64,000 nucleotides of DNA. Source: Druceiella hillmani. Taxonomy: Eukaryota > Arthropoda > Insecta > Lepidoptera > Hepialidae. The stretch covers positions 13,399,001 through 13,463,000 of the forward strand of contig JAYKKI010000006.1 in assembly GCA_039881145.1 (NCBI GenBank), in the 5' to 3' direction. Numbering within the stretch: position 1 is the stretch's first letter; the number at the start of each line of letters is the position of its first letter. Positions 34,401 to 46,982 of the stretch are shown in pieces. Both the position numbers and the translations under genes were made by a program. The notes beneath the pieces are model-generated. The model was not told the origin of the DNA, made no database searches, and saw only the letters and a list, made by a program, of their open reading frames with translations.

Positions 34401-34823
34401 TGTTCCGAACAAATTGTACTTTATAGCAAACTAATTTTTGCGACTAGTGGCTTCCACTATGTTCATCCAGTTTTTTTTCTGACCACGATCAAAAGTTTTG
34501 TGAGCGCGGAATAACGAAGTTAGATAGAAAGATCGCAAAAGGTCATCGAAAAAAATGGAAAATGTATAATTGAATAAATTTTTTTTTGTATTATAAAATT
34601 TAATTTTATTTCACGCTAAACCCGAAATTATACTGTATGTAGCAAACATATATACTGAATGTAGCAAAATATAAAGTCGGGTTTAAATTTAATTCTTATG
34701 GATCCTCATACCCGTAAATTATGATTAAAACAAATATTTCTTTATCTAGGCATACAGACTAGTACAAAAATATTTTCAAAATTTTAGTGAATAAAACTGT
34801 ATACTTTCTGCACTATATACTTA
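31438..34823. other. No gene seen
   Basis: AT-rich, with T-rich runs. The frames at 31889-32131 (minus) and 34060-34254 (plus) lack recognisable domains. A 15-base A-run at about 33600-33613 has no identifiable LINE or SINE body before it. Confidence 0.45.
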
Positions 34824-34898
34824 CATAACTTATTATTAATTATAACTTACAATGTCCATCTGTAATACATTGTAAGTTATAAGTAATAATAAGTTATG
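34824..34898. repeat. 30-bp snap-back palindrome
   Basis: cataacttattattaattat plus aacttacaatg (34824-34854) is nearly perfectly complementary to cattgtaagttataagtaat plus aataagttatg (34868-34898), with a 13-base loop. The remnant could be a small MITE-like element. No target duplication was evident. Confidence 0.85.
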
Positions 34899-36299
34899 AG
34901 TGAAAATTTGTTAAAAAGAAATTATATCAAAATATATTTTTATTTTATTCAACTTTGAATAATGTAGTTACGAAATCTTTTTAGTGCAAGTCCGACATGT
35001 AAAAAAAATTAAAATACATTAACATCGAAACTTTTCAGAACACATAGCTTGCTTATGCTATGGAATGGCACAATTTTTACAAACAAATTTAAAATATCTA
35101 GATTAAATATTCATTTACTTCACAAACTTCACGATTAATTCCTTCTCCTTAGTATTACATAACTATAGGGTATTTGACTATGTGTTTTATTACTAAAATA
35201 GAATAAGTAATAACATTAAAAACGGTTAAAATAAATATATCTTAACTAGGCCTTTTCATTACAAAGTTATAACAACTTAAAAACTAACGAATTACGATTC
35301 GCCTGAAAATGCCCCATACAAGACGGAGCTGGCTTATGACGTCACTGGCCAATTATTTAGCATTCATTATAAGGGAGTTTATTAAATATCTTTAGTATCT
35401 CGTTAAATATTGTGTTTAAGTTATGTATTGCGTGGTAAAATTTTTTGTGTGGAAACTGAATTCATAATAACTTTTTCAATTTAAAGAACAAACAAATTGA
35501 GACTTTTTCCTATTTAGAAGTATGGAATAATTGTTCGTTATATGCATTATTTTTTTCATCCCAAGGTTTTTTAAACCTACTCTACAGTTTTAAAACATTT
35601 TTACAAAAAATACCGATATCAGTGAAATACCCCATTTGAAAATTTAACTTATTTGCAAATGTAATCATAAAAATGAATGACAATATACTTTACTCAAAAC
35701 CTGCCTCATTCCTCAATAATAAGAACTACAAAGTGCGAATGGAATTCACGCGCTAAGAATGTTGTATAATGGAAATTATAATTTTCAGTGATAAAACTAC
35801 AACATTCGTTTAATATGTACATATATTTTAAAAATGAAGGTAAGTATAGAAATGAAGGAGATAGAGGTGGGGAACAATTTAATTTTGTCTATCTACTTTT
35901 TATCTTTTTACTATTGTTGATATTGATTTCTAATCGAGCTTCTATTCATAGTTACAATTCTAGCTTAGCCATAAACTTTGAAAACACCTTAAAGTAGTGA
36001 ACAAATAACTCTCTCTACATTCGTTTCGTAAATATGTTTCACACATTTAGTCACAGCCATACTACATAACATCCACGACGATACTTGAATTAAATACAAA
36101 ATAGGAATTTTCAAATTATCACTAAATAAATTCAAATGGTAAGAAAACAAAAATAATACCTAGTATTATAACAGCAAACTAAGTAACGAGTTTTGGAAAT
36201 AGATTACCATGGTCATTAGATAAATACAATGTTGAATCAAAAATTATGAAATTACAAATTAATCATTCTGTAAGTTATATATATAATTAAAACCGTTTT
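34899..36299. other. No gene seen
   Basis: AT-rich. The stretch at 35300-35345 (gaaaatgccccatacaagac ... gctggcttatgacgtcactg) is less AT-rich than its surroundings but has no recognised function. A 69-codon frame at 35788-35997 has a hydrophobic middle but no other support. Confidence 0.4.
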
Positions 36300-36840
36300 T
36301 TTGACGTGATAACGTCTTATAAATCGATTAACACCGGCTGCACGAATGAAAAAGTGTCACGTTCCGCCTGAGCCTGAGCGTGAAAGCGAGAGCGCGGAAG
36401 AAGTGATAGAGAGGCACGATCGGCCCAAACGTCGGAATTTATCTCTCTTCTCGCGTGACGTCAGAGCTAGCAGTTCGACAACCATCGATTGGACTTTTTC
36501 AAGACACATTATACTTGAAACACTCCCCTTGATTTCGTACTTTTTCTATCATCGTCCTATCCTTAACAGAATAACGCAGATTGGAAGATCTTAAATATAA
36601 CACATGTATATAAGTTGTAAATAAATTGTTAATAGCACATTGTTACTTGTAATTAATCTGTATAATTTAAGTAAAAAAATATTTGAATTAACGAGTGTAA
36701 ATATATGTTAATTTATTGAAAAAATTGTGATTTTCAATTAACTCTTTCTTTGTATCATACATAATAATAATAATTCAATTTAATTCATAAAAGTATGCAA
36801 TTTTTCATCAATGTTTCTTTATGACGTTATCACGTAAACT
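36300..36840. mobile_element. TIR-bounded non-autonomous element candidate
   Basis: gacgtgataacgtc (36303-36316) is mirrored by gacgttatcacgt (36823-36835) in inverted orientation. Weaker similarity continues outward (cgttttttt / agttta). The left part is unusually GC-rich for this window (36335-36490, with ccgcctgagcctgagcgtga and tctcgcgtgacgtcag). An 82-codon frame at 36346-36594 runs through it, without a recognised domain. The terminal motif is itself nearly palindromic, so chance matching is easier than it looks. Confidence 0.4.
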
Positions 36841-37836
36841 ATCGTCCGTAAACCGACTTTACAGACAACTAATTTTTTTTTAATATGGAGAAACCAAAAA
36901 GAAGGAATATTTAAAAATACGTACTCTTATTTTATCAATAAAACTACTAATGACATTTAATACAATATACATAACATCATTCTAAAAGTCCTACATTAGT
37001 TGATGTTTGTTTTTGTAAATTGTTATTTTCGATAGCTTCTTAACCCCATCAAGTTGTGTTCATTAAATTTTTTCGCCGATAATGGGTAGATTCTTAAGCT
37101 TACCACGTTTTGTTCATTAAGCGTTTTCACCGATAAACTAAAAATAATGAATGTAACCAATTTTACCGCCTTTACTACGTAACATCAAACATTATGGCTT
37201 TCTTAGGCTGTAATATTACATGAAAAATAATTACTAATACACAAGCCTTATACTAGTACATTATATTATTCTACAAATTTATGTTATGTGCAACATACAC
37301 GTATTTTCACACGTTTCACTTATGTAACGTAGAACTTACATATCCGATGTACAGACACACATAAAATCCTCATCTCCACCTGACCGGGAAAACCCTCCTA
37401 TAAGGGATAATTAAATTAAATTTATTTATAAGGGTTGCAACCGAAAGCGGGAATGAAATCGAGTAAGTACCCGGGAAGATTTGGAGATTCGGAAGGAAAA
37501 TTGGTAACCCCATTACGTTTATAATTTGTCAAAATATTAATTTGGGATGTTGTTGCTACGATACAAGCTAAGCTCTCAGATAAAAGTAGATTTGGATACA
37601 ATTTGAAATTAAAGCTGGGTGTTTAAAATTCGGAAATGTAGGAACTAACCCCGCCAGGATTTAGTTACGCATTTTTAAATTCATAATTCATCTTTCTTTT
37701 AGGGACTTTCGCGTCGGGTCTTTTAAATTAAAATTATTTCGAATTTCTACAAAGTTTAGAAATGGGTTTTTGTTATTTTTATCATGAAATCAGGAGTAAA
37801 ATTATAAAAATATGTTAAGTAAATGTTTGTAAGTGA
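36841..37836. other. No gene seen
   Basis: AT-rich. The stretch 37360-37500 is less AT-rich (ctgaccgggaaaaccctcct, agtacccgggaagattt) but has no open frame of note. Confidence 0.4.
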
Positions 37837-38337
37837 TTTAAACTAGACTTTAAAGTTGGATCGAATTTAGTGCCACAGTTTCAAATATATTACAACTCTC
37901 CAAACGGTTGCGCGGACGATTTTTGTGAGTTTTATAGATGTTCGACTAAACTTAAAATACAAAAAAATAATAAAGTGTATATACATAAACAAATTACGGA
38001 AATTTCTTTTTGAATTAACTGACTTTAATTATATTGCTTTTTCAGGGAAGATAAAGTATAATAATTTAAACTCGACTTTAAAGTTGGATCGAATTTACTG
38101 CCACAGTTTTAAATATATTACAACTCGTTAAACGGTAACGTGGACGATTCTTGTGAGTTTTATAGCTTTCCGACTAAACCCAAAATAAAAAAAAGAATAA
38201 AGTACATTTACATAAAAAAATGGCGATTTACTGAGCTACTAACAGAGTTAAATGAATTAACTGACCTTAATTATACTTAACAGAGTTAACTGACTTTAAT
38301 TATATTGCTTTTTCAGGGAACATAAAGTATAGTGATG
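37837..38337. repeat. 227-bp direct duplication
   Basis: The unit beginning tttaaactagactttaaagt at 37837 recurs at 38064, and both end with ttgctttttcagggaa(g/c)ataaa. The second copy has an internal short duplication of acagagttaa-tgaattaact. Copies are about 85-90% identical. A 68-codon frame in the first copy is not kept in the second. Confidence 0.9.
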
Positions 38338-39674
38338 AAATTTGAGATATTTTTACACACATAAAAGATGTTGGCACGATGAAAAATAATGTTAATATTT
38401 GTAAATAACTGAATAAAAATATTATATGTTCTTAAATATATGTGTTAAGTACGCGAGTTCTATTTTATCTTAACAGTTTTATTTGTGATACACATTTATT
38501 TTATCGTTACAAATTTTGACGTTACTCATTCAAAAAATTATCAGCATAATATTTATCTTGTGTTTATTATTTGAGAATTATTTTCGTTTGTACGTAAGAA
38601 AATAATCTCTCCTTTTGTGTGTTGTAATTATTTAAAAAAACTCGTGATATTTTTATAGATTTTTTTCTGAAATATTCATATAAATTCCACGTTTCAGCTC
38701 GAACAAAACAATTCATTTGGAAATAATTTGTAGTTACATAGACATTTAAAAACATTTCGCTGGTAAGATTTCTATTTTGGCGAAAATCTAAAACAGTTAT
38801 CCATAGCAAGATGAAAGCGTACAACTGGGTGAAAATTAAAAAAAAATTCATTTACGGGTTAACTATATCGGGACATGGTTGCGATTTGGCACATAATGCC
38901 TTTCCAGCTCATAATTTTTTTATATTTAAAGTTTTCATTCACAATACTTAAGCTTTTACGTTCGTTTGAAAAGAAATTGGGCAAGTGATGTAAAAATGTT
39001 TGCCAAGTGATATATCAGTTAAGCAAAGTGTTTAAGAAGTAATCTAAATCGCTTGCAAGAATATTTCATTGATTTCCCTAAATTCATAAAATTCAAATAA
39101 ATAAAGGAACTTATTATTAATTATTTTCTAAGAATTTATTTTTCATGGTGCTATCGCAATTTTCCGTTTCACCACTCAGTAATTTTATAAAGGTTATTTT
39201 TTTTAAATAACCTTAATTATTATAAATTAAAAGAAAAAAAAACGAAAGGTATTATCAAAGTACCCTTAATACTTATAAACTTAATGGAACTTTAAAGCCG
39301 TTTAAATTTGCCGTTAAATTTTTTATTCGTAAGTAGGAAGGATGCATAATGTTATGTCGTGGAGGTGTTATACAAGTATTATCAGTCTTTTTTTAATTTA
39401 GCAATTAAAATAAAACTATTTTCTTTAAATAATGTAATTATTAACATTATAATTAAATTAACATTGAGTTTAGAGTTCTCAATTATCTTAAAACAGATTA
39501 GATTAATATTTAATAACAATTTAAAATTATTTATTTAACAAATACAATTATCTAACTCCATTAGAGATAGTAGGACTGAGGCGGAGACTGCGAGCACTTT
39601 ACTCTTGAATAAGTGGATTAAAACTGAACTGCAATTGATTAAGCTGAGTTCACGTACCCGGTTAAAGGAAACAT
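38338..39674. other. No gene seen
   Basis: AT-rich. A 94-codon minus frame at 38567-38851 begins with a hydrophobic stretch (MNFFLIFTQLYAFILLW), as AT-rich sequence often does. No other support. Confidence 0.45.
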
Positions 39675-40115
39675 AGAAATGATGGCTCAGCAGTGGAGCA
39701 TTCTACGAAATTATTGCTTCAGGGCGATAGAGTGGCAGTATAACAGAACGTCTCTCATGAAAATGCTGTATCAGCAGTGGCGCATTCTACAAACTGATTG
39801 CGTCAGGGCGATAGAGTAGGAGTATAACAAAACATTTCTCATGAAAAGGCTGTCTGAGCAGTGGAGCATTCTACAAAATTATTGTATCAGGGGGATAGGG
39901 TAGGAGTATAACAGAACGTCTCTCATGAAAGTGCAGTCTCAGCAGTGGAACATTCTACGGATTGATTGCGTCAGTGCGATAAAGTAGGAGTATAACAGAA
40001 CATTTCTCATGAAAGTGCTGTCTCAGCAGTAGAGCTTTCTATGAATAGATTGCCCAAAGGCCATGTTAGTATTATTGCTAAGGGAGCAGGAGTATAACAG
40101 TATCAAGTCTCATAA
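39675..40115. repeat. 84-bp tandem array, 5 copies
   Basis: The core cagcagtgg(a/c)gcattctac starts at 39688, 39772, 39856, 39940 and 40024, an exact 84-bp period. The last copy is strongly diverged. The period is divisible by three and the first unit is open in one frame (QQWSILRNYCFRAIEW...), but units 2 to 4 carry a TAG where unit 1 has TGG, so a coding repeat is unlikely. Confidence 0.95.
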
Positions 40116-40584
40116 ATGTATATGACTATTTTCACCATCCAGCTGGGGTAAGATAAGCAACAACGATTTAGTACCACACGAAATTCTCTAACAAAATTCT
40201 TTTGTTTTATTTTAGCCATTTTCAGTTTGTCTTGTCTGTTCTTAAAGATTAATGCAGTCCGTTGAAAACATTTCTTGAGCTTTTTTTATTCACGCTACAC
40301 TGAGTTCTCTAGAACTGTTCTTGTTGAAAAATAGATGAGGTGTGTTATATTATCGCTCAGCGCGTTGGAGGCGACGCTCATTAATAAAATACTTTTTTTT
40401 TACTTATATTGCGAAAGAAATTCTCGTTGAAAACGAATTTTTTGTGAGGATAAATTTTTCCTTTTCAAATTACGTTCAAACATATAGAATTTGAACCCTA
40501 AAGAGCACTGATTTTAAGGAAAATTCAGATTGAATTTGTCCTTAAAATAAGTGTTCGTTAGGGTTCCTTTGATAAATTAAGAAC
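40116..40584. other. No gene seen
   Basis: AT-rich. ggaaaattcagattgaattt and its surroundings (40515-40560) form a weak inverted repeat. No function is recognised. Confidence 0.4.
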
Positions 40585-40680
40585 CCTTATAGTTTCGCTC
40601 TGTCCGTCTGTCTGTCTGTCCACCTGCATGTCATAACCGTTTTATTCGCACACTATTAGTGCTACGAAGTGGAAGTTTGG
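40585..40680. repeat. Dispersed insect-type repeat with (CTGT)n core
   Basis: agaacccttatagtttcgct then ctgtccgtctgtctgtctgt, followed by cacctgcatgtcataacc. Related wording appears at about 15700-15780, 48265-48310 and 57890-57910. This kind of aaccctt-atag/ctgtctgtc sequence is common in insect non-autonomous repeats. The class cannot be fixed from one copy. Confidence 0.5.
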
Positions 40681-41829
40681 TACGGATACATACATTTATA
40701 GCACCCACAAAACCATAAAATAAAACTTTTAAAAACATTTTGGGAGTACCTCCCCTCCTCTCCCATTGATAAGGTCTTTCAAAATTATTGCAGTATGTCG
40801 GAATACTTTTCCAACACGGGGATTCATTTACAAAATATTAAACTTTGAAGTGGGAAGGGTTGCGTGTTCTCCTACCAGATAAACCACAATTTTTGATTGT
40901 CTGAAAATATTCGCAATAACAATTCATATAATGAATTTAAAAACAAAATACTTACTACAATTAAGTAGGCTTTACTAGTTTAAGAGTAATAGTCGACCAA
41001 CATATGTTATGTAGTTGGGTCCGTAAATAGTTAATAGAATCTATATATATGTGATTTAAATCAACTGTAAAACCAAATTTGTATTTTAAAACACATATGT
41101 ATTAAGTTTGTGACGGATATAGGTACAAGGCAATAAGTTTACATATTTCGATTTTGAGAAATAATATTATTTAAATATGCATCTGTGTAGAATAATATTA
41201 TTAATTTTATAAGAAATTATTAATATAAATTATGTTATTTGTATTAATAATATTCAAAATTATAAACATTATCAAATATGAATCAGGCTTGTGAAAATAA
41301 TAGTAGGCAATATAAAAGGTGTCTCAGCGCGGAATTCAAACTTGTATTTATAATATTTTGATTACAGTAAACTAAGGTACATTTGTGCGGATTTAATTTA
41401 CGGAATATTACACTATCAAGATGTCTCCATCACGGCGAACGCACTACTCAAAGCGTAAGCGCGAATTTGCAATAATGCTCTTCGACTGCGGCGGCGGCGA
41501 GGTTAATCTTTTCAATTGATCGCTCAGGTCTATTTCGAGGTCCACTTGAAGGATTTAGTGAACATTCAGATATTCTGAACTTCTCTATCCACAACTTGAT
41601 TAACTAAACACTGGGATCATTACAACGCCGGATTTCAAAATGATGACAAAAAAGGCTTTCAAATGTAAGTGCTTAAATATATACAGAATCCTTATAGTAC
41701 GAATTCTACTCGTACTTGACAGGTTTTTTAAATGTGACTCACTGGAAGCGCGTTTTTGGTTTAATGAATATTTTTTAGTTTGTATAGCTGTCTAAAGCGA
41801 CCAAAAGGTTTCTTTTATACACATAAAAA
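40681..41829. other. No gene; one short GC-rich open frame
   Basis: Mostly AT-rich. At 41420-41518 a 32-codon frame starts at ATG (MSPSRRTHYSKRKREFAIMLF...) and ends at TGA in the only GC-rich stretch of the area. It is too short to call. At 41687-41730 is a copy of the tactcgtacttgacaggttt dispersed motif. Confidence 0.4.
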
Positions 41830-41868
41830 GGGGAACCCTGGTAGACTTTGTCTACCAGCGTGTCCCCT
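41830..41868 (+). other. Strong hairpin
   Basis: ctggtagac-ttt-gtctaccag is a perfect 9-bp stem, extended by gggga ... tcccc after a small internal loop. It could be a transcribed hairpin or the relic of a fold-back repeat. A similarly built hairpin also following gtgtccc is at 56024-56057. Confidence 0.6.
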
Positions 41869-42399
41869 GCATTTATATACGCACATGGTAAGATATTAGT
41901 TAAATATATTGATCAATATTTTTATTCACTGAATCATTTCTTATTGTTAATCATAACGACACGATTTATAATTATATGTATCTTCTAAAGTAAATGAAAT
42001 ATAATAATTAGTTAAAATTTATTATAATACGATTTGAAAATTCCTTTAATACTTAGGTACCATTTTAAAATTTAGTAGCAATTCTGTTCTTTTTCCAGTG
42101 GAAAAACTTATGCTACGTTACACATTTGTAGATCTCAAAATATTTTCTCTCTTCTAAACGAAAAATAAAGGTCGCTGGTAAAAACTGAGTTAGTAATCTA
42201 TTGAATAACTGATCTACGCCTGTGAGGAATAGCCCTTTCATTCCTGCAGCAGACGGTAACGAAACCTCTAACGTACAAAATGGCAAATTTGTGTACCTTA
42301 GAGGTAAGACACAACCTCTTCTACCATTTTATTTTATATATAGGTATGATGGTACAGTAAAGCGTCCCAGTGTAAATAAATAAATTCACGGTGGGTGTA

Positions 42400-42660
42400 T
42401 CGCAATGGACATCATCTACAGGCGCAGGTATAAACCGGATCGTTGGCGTGGCGACGCTTGCCGTGGCGACGGGTCGCCATGCTATATTAAGGTATATATA
42501 TATATAGTCTATATGCAGTAGAGTGTACGGTATGCGACCCCCTCCTCACTCAGTTCGACGCTGTTGTTTACTACGGTACACATAACCTATGCTTTATTAT
42601 TTTTGTATTAATTGTAAATAAATTTTTATTAAATAAAGTCACCATTTTCCGCAAGAAATT
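42400..42660 (+). promoter_or_regulatory. Promoter- or LTR-like block
   Basis: In order: a GC-rich patch (gttggcgtggcgacgcttgc ... gccgtggcgacgggtcgcca, about 42440-42480), a long TATA-like run (tatatatatatata, about 42490-42505), an initiator-like tcagttcgacg (about 42550), and AATAAA signals near 42618-42641. Such an order is seen in LTRs and in short promoters. No TG...CA ends or target duplication was identified and no open frame follows. Confidence 0.25.
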
Positions 42661-45600
42661 CGTAATACTTCATTTTTTCATTATGCTATATTTAATTCCT
42701 GTAATAATCTTGTCTTTTACGCATATTACTTGTACGAACACGATGTTTCACATCTGCCAGGCGTCCCGTGACGGCTCACTGTTTTTTTTGTTTCACGTTT
42801 TTCCATACAAGTGTTTACACATCAAATAAATGATTATCTAGAATTGATGGAAATTTCCAATCGAATATAAAAGAAGTAGTGGAAAGAAAAAGGTGTACAC
42901 CCTTAAAGCATGGTATATTACATACCATAGGAATTTAAGGAATTTATAATAATGACCTTAAAATACGTACTTTACCAAGTTATTTATACATCGTAAATGT
43001 ATGCGTATTTTGTATTAACGTTTAAAACATCTCATTTCTTTGCGATTTGTTTTAATTTTCTACAGTGTAGACCTTTCTAATTTTTCAAATAGCGTTTGTT
43101 CTCTTTCAGCTGCATTTTCCTGTGAATACTCGTTTTAATATTTCAAAGATTATTATCAAGGTATACTCCAGTCGATTGACTTGTTGAAATCTATAAACTG
43201 TGTTAAATCCAAACCCTGCACTGCTATATTATTATGTCACATTTTCTTCTTTCGCGATATTCTTTTATCTAAGAAATACTTTGTTCACGAACACAAGTAG
43301 CTATTTATACGCTCTGAGAGTTTTTAAACCAAAATAAAAAAAACCTGACAAGTAAAAGTATTTCCATTTAAAAATATTTAAGAGTACATAGTATTTTTCT
43401 TAAACTATTTACAAAATATTAATTTTTCACAACATAAACATACATCTATTATATTTTTCCCAGGCGTAAAAACGTGGTACATATTTTGAAATTTATAAGA
43501 TCCAGGAGATTTCCTGTGATCTTCTAGTCAGATTTTATCAACTCGGTTTATGATTTTTGGTTCAGTAGTTTCGGAAATAAAATGGGATGGATGTTATTTT
43601 TTTGCATAATTTTTAGAATATATTTTAAATTCGCAATTTAAATTTGTGAATTTTTTTTATTCCTCATAACAAATGTTGATAAACCATCTATAGATAAACT
43701 CACTGAAAGACGGATACATTATTTTATTATATAACAATAAATATTATCACGTTCATACTAACCAGTGAACTAAAATCTTTAAAAGAATTTTAACTTAATT
43801 TAGTTTATCATACAACGAAGAAGTGAGGAAGCGAAAGACAGTTTAATTCCGAAATAATGGCGAAATTATTCTAAATGGCCTATCGAGCTGTAGCACTACG
43901 ATAGCCTGTATCGAGTAACCTCTATGCAGGCCTGAATGTAACCGGGTCATCGTCCGCTCTCCCTTCCATATCTCCAGCTATACACCCGTACCGTTGGAAC
44001 CAAGTATGGATGTTGCGAGTGCTATATACGTATTGATTGGTTACACGATGTCAAACTTCTGTTATTTTCATGAGGTCATGTAATTATCTACATAAATAAG
44101 GCGATTAGGTACTGAAGATTGAATGCCAGGGTATCTTAGTACACATAAAAAATATTTATAGTGTCGTGGTACTGGATGTTGAATCAGGACCAAGGGGTAG
44201 TGGTTTCGTTTTTTCTAATGGCCCGATAGCAGTTTACATTTTATTCTTCTTACAGGTCTGAGGTAGACAGTGATAAAAAAAATTAAGTGTGTTAAGTACG
44301 ATTAGAACTCGCACTACAGGTAATTATTTTAGGTTAAGGTTATTTCTATTAAACCAATTATTTAAAAATATAGTATTATTTTTTACGATGTAAAATATTT
44401 CGCAGGCATAACAATATTTATCAAAAACCTTAAACTTTAGTTTCATTACTTATAACTTTTTAATATTTAACTCTTTTTAGCTTTTTTATTTAAATACAGA
44501 TTATGCAAAATATCAGAGTCAAATTAAACCCACTTCCACGTTTCCCACACACTAATAGATGTAGTAACAAGATTGGTCTAAAAATGCCAACTTTGATGGT
44601 CCATGAAATCGTTGTTAAAAATGAATTAAAACACGAAATTGCATTATACCATTTCAACTATTCAACCGCAATCCCGAGTGCCTGTGGAAAAAGAAAATTT
44701 TTAGCTTCCCTTTACACTTACAGGAGTTCCTCAGCAAAATAATTTTAAATAATATCTAGTTTAGGGTTAAAGAGGTTCTAGGGTTAAAGAACTATATATA
44801 ATTTATAAATTTCGTTTAGAAATTAAAAATCTATGACAAACAAACAAGCAGATGGATGGACAGACAACGTGGCCACAACAACAGGATTTCATTTAGAATC
44901 TTCAGATAAATCCTAAATCATATCCCTTGCCAAGACTAGTGATGTCCTAATTAAAATGCCAGTATTAATTTTTGAAATATATTGGTATTCAAAACACGCA
45001 ACTAAACCACAATTATTAGCACTATACTATATTTGTGTTATATAATATGGACTCCAACGATTTATTAACTTTAAAGGTAAAATTTTCGCAGGTTTTAATT
45101 TTCATTAATTTTGCATTTAATTTGATAGCCCAAAAAGGACGAATTATTTGTAATGTATACTTTTATAAATATATTTTGTATATAAATTCAATTTGGCGAA
45201 TTAAATATTTTCGCCGTTTTTTGCCAATTTATTATTTAAGTGAGGAAGGAACGAAGTATTGCATTCGCCTAAAATTTCAACTCGAATTATTGATGCGATT
45301 TAATTAGTTTTTTTAACAAAAAAATGAAAATGAAATAATAATAAATTTTGTAAGCCAAATCTTATAAACCGTAACTCATTTTCTCGAGAAAAATATGGTC
45401 TCACACAAACTACTTAAATAAATTACGCGCATAAGTAAGGGATCCGAACGCGGTGGCAAAGTACGCAGTGCCACAATGATTAGTTGTTTACGAGTACAAT
45501 ATAAATAACTTACAAGCCTTATAATAAAATTTTATTTCGAAAAAAATTTCTTTAGTTTACTTGTCGTTGATCATAAATTCTTAAATGCCACTTTTTTTGT

Positions 45601-46365
45601 TTATCTACCTTTGAAAAAATTTCCTAGTTGTTTTTAATTTGATTCCCATGGAATGTTTATATTCTCCTTATGGATTCTCTAAATTTTGTCTATATTTCAA
45701 AATATTATAATATAATACAAGCTGCACCTCCGCTCGTTGCTAGGGTGAAAAGGGTCAATAAATGTAATTAATTTTCTTAACAGTATTCTATATGGTTTAG
45801 TTATATATTTGGTACTTTCAATAAAAAACTGCGGTCCAATACTACAACACTATTTAAAATAAACCGTCTCCAATAATTTTTTATATAGTTCCTGAAACTA
45901 TTTTGATAGATTAGATAGACTAAAATTATTTCAAATATCTATTCTGATGTAGCTATAATGATTTAAAACTTTAATTCAGAAATACACTAGAAATACTTCA
46001 CTTAAACCGATACTAGTTTTTACTCTCACATTTCAATAAGATATTACATAGTTTGCCCATTCGGGCTCTATATACTATAAGAAGGTAAAGTTTATTTTTC
46101 AATTATTTTCTGACACTTAACCTGTAATCCCGGATAAAAATGTGATAACCTGTGATCTGTGATCCCGGATAACGGAAATATAATTAGGTTGTATAGTAGA
46201 AGCTGGAAAAGGGGAAGTCTTTTTAATTTCCCATATACTTTCATTGGTTTTACTACACACACGTGGTATCAGCCAGAAATTAGTTTTATAGACTTATTTT
46301 TCTGCAAAATACGAGGAACTTACAATTTTACTACAAAGGATTGTAAACATTTATGTTTGGTTGTG
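42661..46365. other. No gene seen
   Basis: AT-rich. 43505-43590 is the better copy of the repeat also at 7400-7510. 43895-44000 is less AT-rich without an open frame. 44295-44320 (on the minus strand tagtgcgagttctaatcgta) looks like an isolated B-box. Frames of 79-90 codons at 44503-45307 have no recognised domain. Confidence 0.4.
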
Positions 46366-46440
46366 AGTGATTTGAACCCAACTCTCATAGCCAATAGTTA
46401 ATGTCTGTTCTGCTATGTAAATCCCAAAGGATTCATTAGA
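46366..46440 (-). repeat. tRNA-like sequence, probable SINE head
   Basis: On the minus strand it contains catagcagaacagacattaa, then ctattggctatgagagttgg and a good B-box (gggttcaaatcac). The A-box is less certain and no acceptor stem closes. An 80-codon frame on the plus strand across it is not considered coding. Confidence 0.35.
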
Positions 46441-46982
46441 CACGGTATGTATACAATTTGTAAGGTAGTTATCATGTGACACTAAGACTCAAAAATTATA
46501 TAAAATTTCATTAAAATTGTTTTTTTTTGTCTTCTAAAATTTTAATATAATATTATTTTATGAATTTGTAAGAATAAAAATATTTTTACGTTTTTTAAAT
46601 AAAATTAAGTGTGGTGAAATTACCACTTGCCTTGTAATGTTAATTGTGCAATTTTTGATAGCGATTTTTACCAAAATTAAACAGTAATTTTTTTTCATTT
46701 GAAGATGTTAATGTAACATCATTTAATAATTACTTAGTTTTTTAGACAAATCTTTCGACGCGTTTTTAACATATATATAGAAGAAAACAAAAAATAATTA
46801 AAATGAAAATTGCGACGAAATTACCATTTTTGTATGTACCTGTAACATTGATTTTACAATTTTTGAGAGCGCTTTTTACCATAACTAATGGGAAAATAAT
46901 TTTCAAAATTTTAAAGTAAGTTAAATTTGTATAGTTTTAATAATATATAAAAAAACCTTGTGAATTTCGAGAACAATGCGTT
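46441..46982. other. No gene seen
   Basis: AT-rich lead-in to the satellite array. Two loosely similar stretches (46615-46680 and 46800-46890, each with gaaattaccac/cattt ... gt-aatgttaattgt ... tttttgatagcg/gagcgc) suggest an older tandem duplication of about 190 bp. Confidence 0.4.

Noticed and set aside
38567..38851. 94-codon minus frame with a hydrophobic N-terminus
   Set aside because: AT-rich DNA readily encodes Phe/Leu/Ile runs. No signal-peptide cleavage pattern or domain follows.
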